This document shows positions 42,350-49,950 of a stretch of DNA of 64,000 nucleotides, piece by piece. The notes below the pieces were generated by a model. That model had not been told where the DNA came from. It ran no database searches and saw only the letters and a list, made by a program, of their open reading frames with translations. The position numbers and the translations under genes were made by a program. Source of the DNA: Paenibacillus taichungensis. Lineage in GTDB: Bacteria > Bacillota > Bacilli > Paenibacillales > Paenibacillaceae. The first letter of the stretch is position 1. The number at the start of each line of letters is the position of its first letter. The stretch spans positions 186,001 through 250,000 of the forward strand of contig NZ_QEVW01000012.1 in the NCBI RefSeq assembly GCF_003287275.1, read 5' to 3'.

Positions 42350-43096
42350 ATGTCTAATATTGCGGGTAAAGTTGTAATTCTTACGGGAGCATCCAGTGGG
42401 ATTGGAGAAGCTACCGCGAAAGTTCTTGCTTCGAAAGGAGCCAAGCTGGTATTGGCAGCTCGTCGGGAAGAACGTTTAGTACAATTGCAAAGAGAAATTC
42501 AGAACAATGGCGGTCACGCTATTATCAAACCAACAGATGTGACTTCGCATACTCAAATGGAAGATTTGGCTGAATATGCACTAAGCGAATTTGGGAAAAT
42601 TGATGTTCTAATCAACAATGCAGGCATCATGCCTCAAGCCTTTCTTTTCAAGAAAAAAGTTGATGAATGGGACAATATGATCGATGTAAACATTAAGGGT
42701 GTCCTTTATGCTATTGCAGCAGTTCTTCCGTCCATGAGAGAACAGAAATCAGGTCATATTTTGAACCTTTCCTCTGTTGCCGGACATAACATATATCCAG
42801 GTGGAACCGTATACTGTGGAACGAAGCATGCCGTTACAGCCATCTCCGAAGGTCTGCGCCAGGAAGAAGCCATGAGTGGAACCAATATCAGAGTCACCAA
42901 TATTTCTCCAGGTGCTGTCAGCAGCGAGTTACTGGAAACGACAAGTGATCCTGAGTCCAAAGCAGGCCTAGATGAGTTCTACAAATCCGCTATTGATGCA
43001 GATCACATCGCACGTGCCATCGCATTTGCAATTGAGCAACCATCGGATGTAGCGATTAACGAAATGATTATTCGTCCCACAGTTCAAGTGGGTTAA
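42350..43096 (+). CDS. short-chain dehydrogenase/reductase (SDR)
   Basis: This is a classical SDR with TGASSGIGEAT (about 12-22), NNAGIMP (about 88-94), catalytic Ser in NLSSVAG, and YCGTKHAV (Tyr about 154, Lys 158). Basic residues AARREERL after strand 2 favour NADP(H). ATG at 42350 gives the usual MSNIAGKVVILTGASSG start; upstream in-frame ATGs at 42329 and 42338 are less likely. It is the last gene of the operon, before a strong terminator. Confidence 0.92.
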   Translation: MSNIAGKVVILTGASSGIGEATAKVLASKGAKLVLAARREERLVQLQREIQNNGGHAIIKPTDVTSHTQMEDLAEYALSEFGKIDVLINNAGIMPQAFLFKKKVDEWDNMIDVNIKGVLYAIAAVLPSMREQKSGHILNLSSVAGHNIYPGGTVYCGTKHAVTAISEGLRQEEAMSGTNIRVTNISPGAVSSELLETTSDPESKAGLDEFYKSAIDADHIARAIAFAIEQPSDVAINEMIIRPTVQVG

Positions 43097-43146
43097 TGGT
43101 ATGATTCTCGAAATTTTGATGAATTCGTCGTATCAGATTAATACAA

Positions 43147-43194
43147 CAGAAAATCCAATCGCAATGTTATGAGCGATTGGATTTTCTGTTTTTA
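43147..43194 (+). terminator. rho-independent terminator
   Basis: A perfect 16-bp stem (CAGAAAATCCAATCGC and its complement) with a short loop is followed by a T-run. It lies between convergent SDR (+) and dehydrogenase (-) genes. Confidence 0.9.
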
Positions 43195-43243
43195 TAGTTG
43201 CAGTTCAAATGGTAAAGGCCCATACAATCTATTATAAAACAAC

Positions 43244-44284
43244 TTAAATTGTGCTAGTGTCAATTACGAATCTGTACTTCACATCTGAAGCTAATACACG
43301 TTGGTAGGCCTCGTCAATTTGGTCAGCTGAAATAACTTCGATCATAGGGACGATACTATGTTCTGCACAGAAATCAAGCATTTCCTGAGTCTCACGAATG
43401 CCACCGATCATTGAACCTGCAAATGAACGACGGTGACCGATGAGTGACATCACGTTTACTGCCAAAGGCACCCCAGGAGCACCCACATTAACCAATGTCC
43501 CATCCAGAGTGAGCAGTGAGAAGTAAGCATTAATGTCGATATTCGCACTTACCGTGTTAATAATCAGATCAAACGACCCGGCGAGTTTTGCGAACGTATC
43601 TGGTTCACTTGTGGCATAGTAATGATCTGCCCCGAATTGCAAACCATCCTCTTTTTTCTTCAATGATTGTGACAGAACAGTTACTTCTGCGCCCATGGCA
43701 TGTGCAATTTTGACAGCCATATGACCCAGTCCACCCAGACCTACAACCGCTACTTTTTTACCTGGTCCAGCTCCCCAATGATTTAGCGGCGAGTATGTTG
43801 TAATACCTGCACAAAGTAAAGGTGCAGCGACATCCAGCTCGATGTTGTCTGGAATCCGAACGATGAACTCCTCGGTTACGACGATGTGAGTGGAGTATCC
43901 ACCTTGTGTAGGCTCGCCGTATTTATCAACACCTGCGTAGGTGGGAACATTTCCTTTGAGACAGTACTGCTCTTCTCCTTGGCGGCAGTTCTCACATTCG
44001 CCACAGGAGTCAACCATACATCCAACCCCCACTCGGTCACCAACTTTGTACCTTGAAACCTCGGCTCCTACATCGGTGACAATTCCTGCGATCTCATGTC
44101 CAGGTACGAGCGGGTAGTTTACGGGACCCCATTCACCGTGAGCAGTGTGGATATCAGAGTGGCATATGCCAGCATATTTAATTTCGATCAGGACATCGTG
44201 CAAGTCCAGATCGCGTCGTTTAATCTCGGCTGCCCGGAACGATTGGTCCGGACCATCAACAGCTCGTGCTTTAGCAGTTATCAT
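43244..44284 (-). CDS. zinc-dependent NAD(P) alcohol dehydrogenase
   Basis: This is a medium-chain dehydrogenase of 346 residues, close to YahK/AdhA-type aldehyde reductases. Catalytic zinc ligands lie in GICHSDIH and GHEIAGIV, structural zinc cysteines in CGECENCRQGEEQYC, and the nucleotide site is VVGLGGLGHMAVKIA. AGGAGG lies 7 bases before ATG 44284. A divergent MerR gene and a MerR-type promoter (44332-44362) indicate induction by a reactive aldehyde or similar electrophile, as for AdhA/AdhR of B. subtilis; this comparison is inference. Confidence 0.93.
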   Translation of the reverse strand: MITAKARAVDGPDQSFRAAEIKRRDLDLHDVLIEIKYAGICHSDIHTAHGEWGPVNYPLVPGHEIAGIVTDVGAEVSRYKVGDRVGVGCMVDSCGECENCRQGEEQYCLKGNVPTYAGVDKYGEPTQGGYSTHIVVTEEFIVRIPDNIELDVAAPLLCAGITTYSPLNHWGAGPGKKVAVVGLGGLGHMAVKIAHAMGAEVTVLSQSLKKKEDGLQFGADHYYATSEPDTFAKLAGSFDLIINTVSANIDINAYFSLLTLDGTLVNVGAPGVPLAVNVMSLIGHRRSFAGSMIGGIRETQEMLDFCAEHSIVPMIEVISADQIDEAYQRVLASDVKYRFVIDTSTI

Positions 44285-44331
44285 CATAAAACCTCCTAAG
44301 ATTGTCATTCTTCCTTTTCTCTTGCAAAACG

Positions 44332-44362
44332 ATCTTAATCCCTCTAGTTAACTCTAGGTCAA
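44332..44362 (-). promoter_or_regulatory. MerR-controlled promoter of the alcohol dehydrogenase
   Basis: On the minus strand TTGACC (44357-44362) and TAAGAT (44332-44337) are separated by exactly 19 bases, the overlong spacer typical of MerR activation. The spacer holds a palindromic core AGTTAACT flanked by CTAG-type arms. Confidence 0.75.
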
Positions 44363-44377
44363 CTCTCTTTAGAAACT

Positions 44378-44406
44378 TTGACATCTTGCAACCTGCGTGG
44401 TAGAAT
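44378..44406 (+). promoter_or_regulatory. merR gene promoter with downstream operator
   Basis: TTGACA (44378-44383), 17 bases, TAGAAT (44401-44406). A second operator-like sequence, CCTAGAGTTAGCTCGAAG, starts near 44420, downstream of the expected transcript start, which suggests autorepression. Confidence 0.65.
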
Positions 44407-44466
44407 CCCAAAAGACAATCCTAGAGTTAGCTCGAAGTCTATATGAGTAAGAAAAGAGGAAAATAA

Positions 44467-44880
44467 ATGACGTATTCAATTAGCGAGGTCGCTAAAGAAT
44501 TGAATCTAACCGTATATACTTTGCGTTACTACGATAAGGAAGGACTCATGCCTTTTGTTGAACGTACCCCTGGCGGAGCACGAAATTTTAAAGAATCAGA
44601 CATCGATTTTTTAAAGATCATTCAATGTCTGAAATCTACCGGGATGCCGATCAAGGATATCAAAGATTTTATTGCATGGTGTTCCGAGGGGGACTCCACC
44701 TTGCAAGAGCGATATGACATGTTCACGGAACGCAAGGCGAGTGTAGAGGCGCAAATGGAAGAACTTAGAAAGACTATGGAAGTTATTGAACATAAACGTG
44801 CTTATTACAGGACTGCTCTCGATGCTGGAACGGAAGAGATTCATAAAAGCAATCGAATGGGGAATTTCATTGCTAACTAA
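44467..44880 (+). CDS. MerR-family regulator (AdhR type)
   Basis: This is a 137-residue MerR protein. The winged helix-turn-helix is at residues 1-70 (YSISEVAKELNLTVYTLRYYDKEGLMPFVERT) and the dimerisation coiled coil at about 80-120. The only cysteines lie in ECL-type position IIQCLKSTG (about 53) and IAWCSEGD (about 75); the first matches the position of the thiol sensor in AdhR/NmlR-like regulators. It is divergent from the dehydrogenase and has AGAGGA before the ATG. Confidence 0.9.
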   Translation: MTYSISEVAKELNLTVYTLRYYDKEGLMPFVERTPGGARNFKESDIDFLKIIQCLKSTGMPIKDIKDFIAWCSEGDSTLQERYDMFTERKASVEAQMEELRKTMEVIEHKRAYYRTALDAGTEEIHKSNRMGNFIAN

Positions 44881-44903
44881 GTATGTTATATTCAACTCAC
44901 ATC

Positions 44904-44942
44904 AAAGAGCCTAAACATCTATAGATGTTTAGGCTCTTTTTG
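44904..44942 (+). terminator. rho-independent terminator
   Basis: AAAGAGCCTAAACATCT pairs with its exact complement, followed by Ts. It can serve both the merR gene (+) and, through its A-run, the opposing paralogue A transcript. Confidence 0.9.
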
Positions 44943-44972
44943 CTCAATCCCTTTATAAATGACGTTTTCCTG

Positions 44973-45458
44973 TTAATAACCCATATCCTTTAATATTTTG
45001 GACAATGTACGCAAACGCTCGCCGATCATTTCATCGTCATCACTCAGAGCTTGGCTGAACAGCTTAATATCTTCATTTATTCTCTCATTGTCCGTACAAA
45101 TCTCCACGGACATTGCATCCCCTTGCAGTCCAACACGATCGATGACAGGCTGCTCCGGGTCATATAAATGCTCATATCTATAGGCCTCGCGAAAATGTTC
45201 CAAAGACCGACAGATCAGAATGGACAAATCCAACACGCGATGGAGAGGCAGCTCTTCGGATTGTCTGGACCACTTTTCTCCGGTATATCTCCATACTTTG
45301 GCTGAAATATCAACCTTTCCTCTATCGTTCCACTGGGCCAATCCCAGGGAAAGACCTTTTGCGTCCGTGTTCCCGGCCATTCGGCCATCAACCTTTTCAT
45401 AATTATCCGATACGACAACAGGTTTATGTTTTAACGTTGTAGGTATTTTCAATTTCAT
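44973..45458 (-). CDS. DUF6530-like protein, paralogue A (module border)
   Basis: This 161-residue protein of unknown function resembles what I recall as the DUF6530 family; the family name is not certain. It is soluble with no signal peptide. Conserved blocks shared with paralogue B (49408-49887) are KPVVV--YEKVDGR, KGLSLGL-QW-DRGK, ISAK-W, SEELPLHRVLDLSILICRS, EHLYDP and KILKDMGY at the C-terminus; about 70% of positions agree by eye. It lies at the downstream edge of the AAA-VWA module but has its own 16-bp element upstream (45480-45495), so it may be transcribed separately. Confidence 0.8.
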   Translation of the reverse strand: MKLKIPTTLKHKPVVVSDNYEKVDGRMAGNTDAKGLSLGLAQWNDRGKVDISAKVWRYTGEKWSRQSEELPLHRVLDLSILICRSLEHFREAYRYEHLYDPEQPVIDRVGLQGDAMSVEICTDNERINEDIKLFSQALSDDDEMIGERLRTLSKILKDMGY

Positions 45459-45479
45459 TCCCTCATTCCGTTTACCTTT

Positions 45480-45495
45480 TTACTAATTTACTAAA
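45480..45495 (-). promoter_or_regulatory. 16-bp element shared with paralogue B
   Basis: TTACTAATTTACTAAA occurs here and, identically, at 49935-49950, each 22-48 bases before a paralogue start. In both places it is followed after two bases by ACGG(T/C)TTCAT. A conserved operator or promoter element copied with the gene is the simplest reading. Confidence 0.6.
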
Positions 45496-45555
45496 CGACG
45501 GTTTCATCTTATCTTGATTTTAACCGTTAGTCAAATCAGTCTCCTGTTACAAGAT

Positions 45556-45915
45556 CTAATTCTTTGGAGGTCTATTATAGCCTTTTTCTCCATAGGGCTG
45601 TAACTTCTGAAGCCACGGCTTCAGGATTTGTTTTTGTTCCCAACGCACATCCGTCACCTTATCGATGTCTTTCTGTTCCAGTACCTCATAAGTGAATGCC
45701 TCTTCTCCGAATTCTTTCCATTCTTTTTGTAACTCGGCATTCGCAAATCTTCCTTGATCCAGTTGCATCTGTAGAGTAAACCATTTGTTTTTCAAGTTGG
45801 GATAGCTGTCGATATAGATTTTCCCGTTAACTTTGTTTTTAATTTGGGCTACACCCATATACGTCTTGATCTGCTTATATTCCTCCAGCAGCTCCCTGCG
45901 CTTATTCATATCCAT
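45556..45915 (-). CDS. GIY-YIG-like nuclease-fold protein
   Basis: This is a 119-residue protein that matches small GIY-YIG domain proteins of Firmicutes. The GIY equivalent is MGVAQIKN and the YIG equivalent NGKIYIDSYPNLKNKW; the end KWLEKLQPYGEKGYN-type tail appears here as WLQKLQPYGEKGYN. The first Tyr of GIY is replaced by Val-Ala, so nuclease activity is doubtful. AAGGAGAG precedes the ATG. It follows the VWA gene by 40 bases and is part of the same transcription unit. Confidence 0.8.
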   Translation of the reverse strand: MDMNKRRELLEEYKQIKTYMGVAQIKNKVNGKIYIDSYPNLKNKWFTLQMQLDQGRFANAELQKEWKEFGEEAFTYEVLEQKDIDKVTDVRWEQKQILKPWLQKLQPYGEKGYNRPPKN

Positions 45916-45955
45916 CTCTCTCTCTCCTTATCGTAGTTAATATACATTGGTAAAA

Positions 45956-46915
45956 TTATAAATAGCGAGCGATAATCCGAACTAATTTTGCAGGAAATTC
46001 ACGTAAATTGGTAATATCCAAAAATCGTTCATGACCATAAATCTCGCTAATGACATCTTTGTCTTGACCAATTGCAGATGCAAGGAAAGTAACTCCTTTC
46101 CGTTCATATGCCTCTATGGTTTGCTGCATGTCTCTGATGGCATAGCTTCCAGTGTAATTTTCCATTGCTTTGGGCTGTCCATCACTGATACTAATTAGCA
46201 ACTTGGTCTGCTGCGGTGCAAGCACTAATCGTTCTGCCATAATTCTAAGAGCCATTCCATCACGATTGTTACTTCTGGCCTGAATTCCCATGAGTCTGAA
46301 TCGATCGTTAATATTCGGTTGATCGAGATCAGTATAAGCAAAGATCGACATCTGCTCCATTCTGGAAACATCCGCGGTATCACCGTAGATTAATACTGGA
46401 ATATTGCTGATTTGACAAAATTCATATACCGCGATGACTGCACGCTTAGCTGCTTCTAATCTCCCAAACGCTGACATCGATGCTGATTCATCCACTCTTA
46501 GACCTACTACAAGGGATGGCAATTCCGTCGGAGGGCTTTTTTTTGCAAAATGCCTGTAATCCTTATATACGACGCTGTCTGCATGAAACTTGCTGCCATA
46601 GTACCTATTCTTCTCAAATTCAGATGAAGACTCATGTTCCAGCAGCGGGAGTGTCTTTCTCGCAATCTCCTGTATTACGGGTATAAGCTTTCTGCTTAGA
46701 TTGTAATATTCCTCTTGGAAGTCATAATCGTAAGCCGGGCGGTGAACGATGAGTTTTACTTTTTCATGAATCGAATCCGCCACGCTCTCTCTTGTGACTT
46801 GATTAAGCTTTTTACGGAAATCGCGCTCTTTTTGTTTTTCTTCCTCTGACTTGGATTCGGGATTGGTCTGATGATACATTGGAGAAGCGTCTTCCCCCGT
46901 ATCCTCCCTTCCCAT
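45956..46915 (-). CDS. VWA-domain protein (CobT/NorD-like), probably expressed by frameshift from the upstream AAA gene
   Basis: From the first in-frame ATG (46915) the protein has 319 residues. A charged N-terminal region is followed by AKKSPPTELPSLVVGLRVDESASMS, with the metal-ion (MIDAS) motif DxSxS at residues 142-146, and later LLISISDGQPKAM and FLDITNLREFPAKLV. This pattern fits the VWA part of NorD/CobT-like proteins that work with MoxR ATPases. The ATG has no ribosome-binding site. The same frame stays open upstream to 47077 and encodes a 54-residue acidic stretch (18 Asp/Glu) with no start codon, overlapping the end of the AAA gene. A -1 slip at 47077-47083 would give one AAA-VWA protein of about 741 residues. 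The alternative is a sequencing indel in the A9 run, or initiation at the internal ATG 46879. Confidence 0.85.
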   Translation of the reverse strand: MGREDTGEDASPMYHQTNPESKSEEEKQKERDFRKKLNQVTRESVADSIHEKVKLIVHRPAYDYDFQEEYYNLSRKLIPVIQEIARKTLPLLEHESSSEFEKNRYYGSKFHADSVVYKDYRHFAKKSPPTELPSLVVGLRVDESASMSAFGRLEAAKRAVIAVYEFCQISNIPVLIYGDTADVSRMEQMSIFAYTDLDQPNINDRFRLMGIQARSNNRDGMALRIMAERLVLAPQQTKLLISISDGQPKAMENYTGSYAIRDMQQTIEAYERKGVTFLASAIGQDKDVISEIYGHERFLDITNLREFPAKLVRIIARYL

Positions 46916-47049
46916 ATCCGCAGAGTTAACGGATACACAAGCAGCAGACTCTTCACTATCCGCAGATTTCTTTAGTGTGATCCCCTCTTCATCTTCAATA
47001 CTCTCATGCTCAACGTCAATGTCATCACTGTCTCCCCATATCTTGATCT

Positions 47050-48180
47050 CTATGGCAGTGTCATCGTTGGATTCCCGTTTTTTTTTACTTCATTCGTGAT
47101 GCTCTCTACATGGGTAATCAGATCATGCTTGTGGAGTGCTTCTTCCAGGATTTTAATTTCCTCTGAATCGGTCGTTATTTTGTAGATAACCTTGTGATAA
47201 AGAGATTCTTTAGCCGAGGCTCCTCCTGCAACTGCATCAGTCCAGTAGAAAAAAGAGCGCATTCCAGCCACACCTTTGATGGCATTGGCTCGGGCTGTAG
47301 TGTCCAAAATCATAATCGTATCCGCTAACACACTTAATACCTGCTCATCCTCATAACCAGTTTTGACTTTGGCACGTTCCATCATGATTTCTTTGCTCGG
47401 AAGATCCATCTTCTCCGAGTGTTGAACCCTGTCCCGAAGCGCTTCATTTAAATGCCTCGACCCTACATAACTGCGATTGGTTGTAATGACCGCTATGAAG
47501 TCCGGATGTCTGTGTATGATTTCAGTAGGTAGATTAATACTACCGTCCAGTTCCAAAGCAGAATTTAACGCCATCAACACTGCTGCATCCCGAATGACAT
47601 TCGGCTCCTGTATTTCCAGAAGATAACCCTTTTGATAGGCTCTAACGATCTCCGAGGGATAAAATCTGTACTCAACGGCTTCTCCGTCCGTCTGATCTAC
47701 AACCAGCTTCAGCAATTGTTTCATCTTGTTCGCTGCTTGTTCTTTTGAAATATCCAATGCACTCATTATTATTTGCGTTGTGCTTTGAAAATGATCGCTT
47801 TCATACAATGCTTTCAAAGCGGTTTGCTCCGAGGGTTCCAATGTCTCTAATCGTTCAGGAGAAATCACCGGCAAAATAGCACCAATAATATCCGATTTGT
47901 CCATATCTGCAAAACAGGTCACTTTCGTATAAGGCAATCCGAAATTAGCGGATAATGCTTTTGCCAATTGTGTTTTGCCAGAACCGGCATCTCCTTCTAG
48001 GAGAATATTGGAAATCTTCATTTCCCCACGATGCCAGTTTCGTTTTACTTCTTTAGTAATACGTCGTTCTTCTTCGCTCGACATATGAGACAATGGCTTC
48101 TTCCACACCAGCTTTTCTTCTGCATCTGTTAATGCTCTCTGAGGTGATAAGAAATATTCTTCATGTTGATGTTCCTGCAT
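47050..48180 (-). CDS. MoxR-like AAA+ ATPase
   Basis: This is a 376-residue AAA+ ATPase. Walker A is GDAGSGKT (residues 63-70), followed by an unusual insert of about 110 residues. Walker B-like YLLEIQEPN, sensor 1 in FIAVITTNRSYVGSRHL and an arginine finger region LRDRVQHSE follow. The C-terminus is ITNEVKKNGNP-MTLP, with the A9 slippery run in the lysine codons. ATG 48180 has GGGAGG 8 bases upstream; an in-frame ATG at 48204 overlaps the previous gene and has no site. MoxR ATPases act with VWA proteins to insert metals or remodel protein complexes. The VWA frame begins before this gene ends, and a -1 shift at AAAAAAC would fuse the two. Confidence 0.9.
   Translation of the reverse strand: MQEHQHEEYFLSPQRALTDAEEKLVWKKPLSHMSSEEERRITKEVKRNWHRGEMKISNILLEGDAGSGKTQLAKALSANFGLPYTKVTCFADMDKSDIIGAILPVISPERLETLEPSEQTALKALYESDHFQSTTQIIMSALDISKEQAANKMKQLLKLVVDQTDGEAVEYRFYPSEIVRAYQKGYLLEIQEPNVIRDAAVLMALNSALELDGSINLPTEIIHRHPDFIAVITTNRSYVGSRHLNEALRDRVQHSEKMDLPSKEIMMERAKVKTGYEDEQVLSVLADTIMILDTTARANAIKGVAGMRSFFYWTDAVAGGASAKESLYHKVIYKITTDSEEIKILEEALHKHDLITHVESITNEVKKNGNPTMTLP
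47077..47083 (-). other. predicted -1 frameshift (slippage) site between AAA and VWA frames
   Basis: On the minus strand the run A9-C ends in the canonical heptamer A-AAA-AAC read in the AAA frame. Slipping back one base puts ribosomes into the VWA frame (next codon CGG), which is open for 373 codons, whereas the AAA frame stops after 8 more codons (TAG at 47052-47050). A downstream CACTGCCAT ... ATGG ... CAGTG pairing could form a stimulatory stem-loop starting about 16 bases after the site. A9 is also long enough for transcriptional slippage. Confidence 0.55.
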
Positions 48181-48200
48181 TGTTTTCTCCTCCCTGTCCG

Positions 48201-49406
48201 TCATGATGTAGTTTCCTCGGCTTTATTTCTTCTTTCAATGACGATAGGAAGCAATAATAACGCACCGATTATCACAAAAACACCACTCCCTATAAATACA
48301 CTAAGCAGGGAAAACGTATCTTTGAGATATCCAGAGGTAAGCATGCCAATCACCATCATTCCCATAAAAATCGGCATAATTGCTCCGGATACCCGGCCAA
48401 TAAATGCTCCTTCCGTATTCCGCACAAGAAGCGTCTGAATTCCACCTTGAATACACGGGAAGAACAAACCACTAATTACGAGCAGAATAATGGTTAACCA
48501 AATTTGTGTTGATGCGCCCATGCCAACCGTACAGATTGCATTAACAAGTAAACCAACTAGAAGCAATAACTGTGGCTTCACCTTTTTAGCGATTGCGATG
48601 ATCACTGCACCTCCGACCAACATGGCCGCCCCATTCGCCATCACCAGCCATTGCAAGAACTCTTTATCCTGACCCAAATTTTCAATGACAAGAAAGAGCT
48701 GAAGCGGCTGAGTCAGTCCTGATGCCAAACCAACTGCCGAGAATGTTAATCCAAGTGTTCTCAAGGATTTATTCGCCCCGATATACCGCAGGCCATCTGT
48801 CAGCTCTCTAACGAAGCCGCCAGTATTCCCTGAGTTCTCCTCCTCTACATCCTGAGGAAGTAATGATAATACAAGCGAAGAACCCACAAACATAGCCGCA
48901 GTCAGGATGAGGGATACGCTAATGCCAAACTTTATGAAAATAAAAGTGCCAATGACCGGCCCCAAAACCATAAAGACAGCAACAAGCGTTTGGGACATAG
49001 CCATTACGCCCTGCAATTGTTCGGCTGGTACATGCCTTTTGTACAGTTTCATCGCTGAAGGCTGAGAAAACTGTGACAAACTGGCAGAAACGAAAGATCC
49101 AATTAGAAGTGCAATCCATCCACCGTTCATGACCGTAAGCAATACAACACCAACGGACAAACCTGATAATAAATCACTCCATACCATTGTTTTTTTCGGT
49201 CGCCAGCGATCGGCAAAAGTACCACCAATCAGACCAAATATAAAGATTGGTGAAAATTCCGCTACCGAAATCAGTGATATATCAACCGGATTATTATGCG
49301 TCAATTCGGAGACATAAAGAAGAACGGCATAATTTCGGATCCAAATTCCGAGCTGCAAGAGCACCCGGGAAAAAATAATAGTTCGAACATATGGATTGGC
49401 AAACAT
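48201..49406 (-). CDS. MFS transporter
   Basis: This is a 12-helix major facilitator protein of 401 residues: FSRVLLQLGIWIRNYAVLLYVSEL at the start, the motif A loop GGTFADRWRPKKT near 62-74 and a second domain from about 210. It resembles macrolide-efflux-like (MFS_3) members. It starts 1 base after the stop of paralogue B and ends 20 bases before the AAA start, with which it is probably co-transcribed. The substrate is unknown, and its place inside this module is unexplained. Confidence 0.9.
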   Translation of the reverse strand: MFANPYVRTIIFSRVLLQLGIWIRNYAVLLYVSELTHNNPVDISLISVAEFSPIFIFGLIGGTFADRWRPKKTMVWSDLLSGLSVGVVLLTVMNGGWIALLIGSFVSASLSQFSQPSAMKLYKRHVPAEQLQGVMAMSQTLVAVFMVLGPVIGTFIFIKFGISVSLILTAAMFVGSSLVLSLLPQDVEEENSGNTGGFVRELTDGLRYIGANKSLRTLGLTFSAVGLASGLTQPLQLFLVIENLGQDKEFLQWLVMANGAAMLVGGAVIIAIAKKVKPQLLLLVGLLVNAICTVGMGASTQIWLTIILLVISGLFFPCIQGGIQTLLVRNTEGAFIGRVSGAIMPIFMGMMVIGMLTSGYLKDTFSLLSVFIGSGVFVIIGALLLLPIVIERRNKAEETTS

Positions 49407-49407
49407 T

Positions 49408-49887
49408 TCAATACCCCATATCCTTTAAGATTTTTGCTAACGCGCGCAGCCGTTCACTATTCATTTCATCATTATCTTGAAGAGCCTGGCTGAATAACTG
49501 AATGTTCTCATTGATGCTCTCATCGTCTATACAAACTCCCACTGTCATGGCACTACCTTGAAGAGCAATGCGATCGATGACAGGCTCCTGTGGATCATAA
49601 AGATGTTCATGTCGATAGGCCTCTTGAAAATACTCGAGGGATCTACAGATCAGAATCGACAAATCAAGTACGCGATGGAGAGGCAGCTCTTCTGATTGCA
49701 TTGAGCATTTTTCTCCCGTATTTTCCCACGCCTTAGCCGATATATTAACCTTTCCCCTATCGCCCCACTGGGTCAAGCCCAGTGAAAGGCCTTTTACGTC
49801 CAGGTTGCTGGCCAGTCGACCATCCACCTTTTCATAGTGCTCCGCTACGACAACAGGTTTGTGCTCTGGAGCAACTGCTTCTTTCAT
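49408..49887 (-). CDS. DUF6530-like protein, paralogue B (first gene of the module)
   Basis: This 159-residue paralogue of the protein at 44973-45458 begins MKEAVAPEHKPVVVAEHYEKVDGR and ends LAKILKDMGY. The N-terminal ten residues differ most from paralogue A; the rest aligns without gaps. AGGAGG lies 7 bases upstream of the ATG. It is the promoter-proximal gene of the module, after the repeat-rich element at 49918-49950, and is followed directly by the MFS gene. Function unknown. Confidence 0.8.
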   Translation of the reverse strand: MKEAVAPEHKPVVVAEHYEKVDGRLASNLDVKGLSLGLTQWGDRGKVNISAKAWENTGEKCSMQSEELPLHRVLDLSILICRSLEYFQEAYRHEHLYDPQEPVIDRIALQGSAMTVGVCIDDESINENIQLFSQALQDNDEMNSERLRALAKILKDMGY

Positions 49888-49917
49888 TTTTATTCCTCCT
49901 ATTCTCCAAATTTTTTA

Positions 49918-49950
49918 TTTAGTAATTTAGTAAATTACTAATTTACTAAA
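49918..49950. promoter_or_regulatory. four-fold AGTAA/ACTAA repeat operator upstream of paralogue B
   Basis: The 33-base stretch carries two AGTAA and two ACTAA units at 8-base spacing, making a near-perfect palindrome flanked by TTT and AAA. Its right half is the 16-bp element that recurs at 45480-45495. The symmetry suggests binding of a dimeric or tetrameric repressor. Confidence 0.55.

Noticed and set aside
45956..46915. VWA gene as a simple pseudogene with lost N-terminus
   Set aside because: The MIDAS motif and C-terminus are intact and the upstream frame is coding-like up to a slippery site, so expression by frameshift explains the data better. Sequencing error remains open.
49918..49950. 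Short CRISPR-like array made of AGTAA/ACTAA units
   Set aside because: The units are only 5 bases with 3-base gaps and are mirrored. It is an operator-like palindrome, with no spacers and no cas genes.
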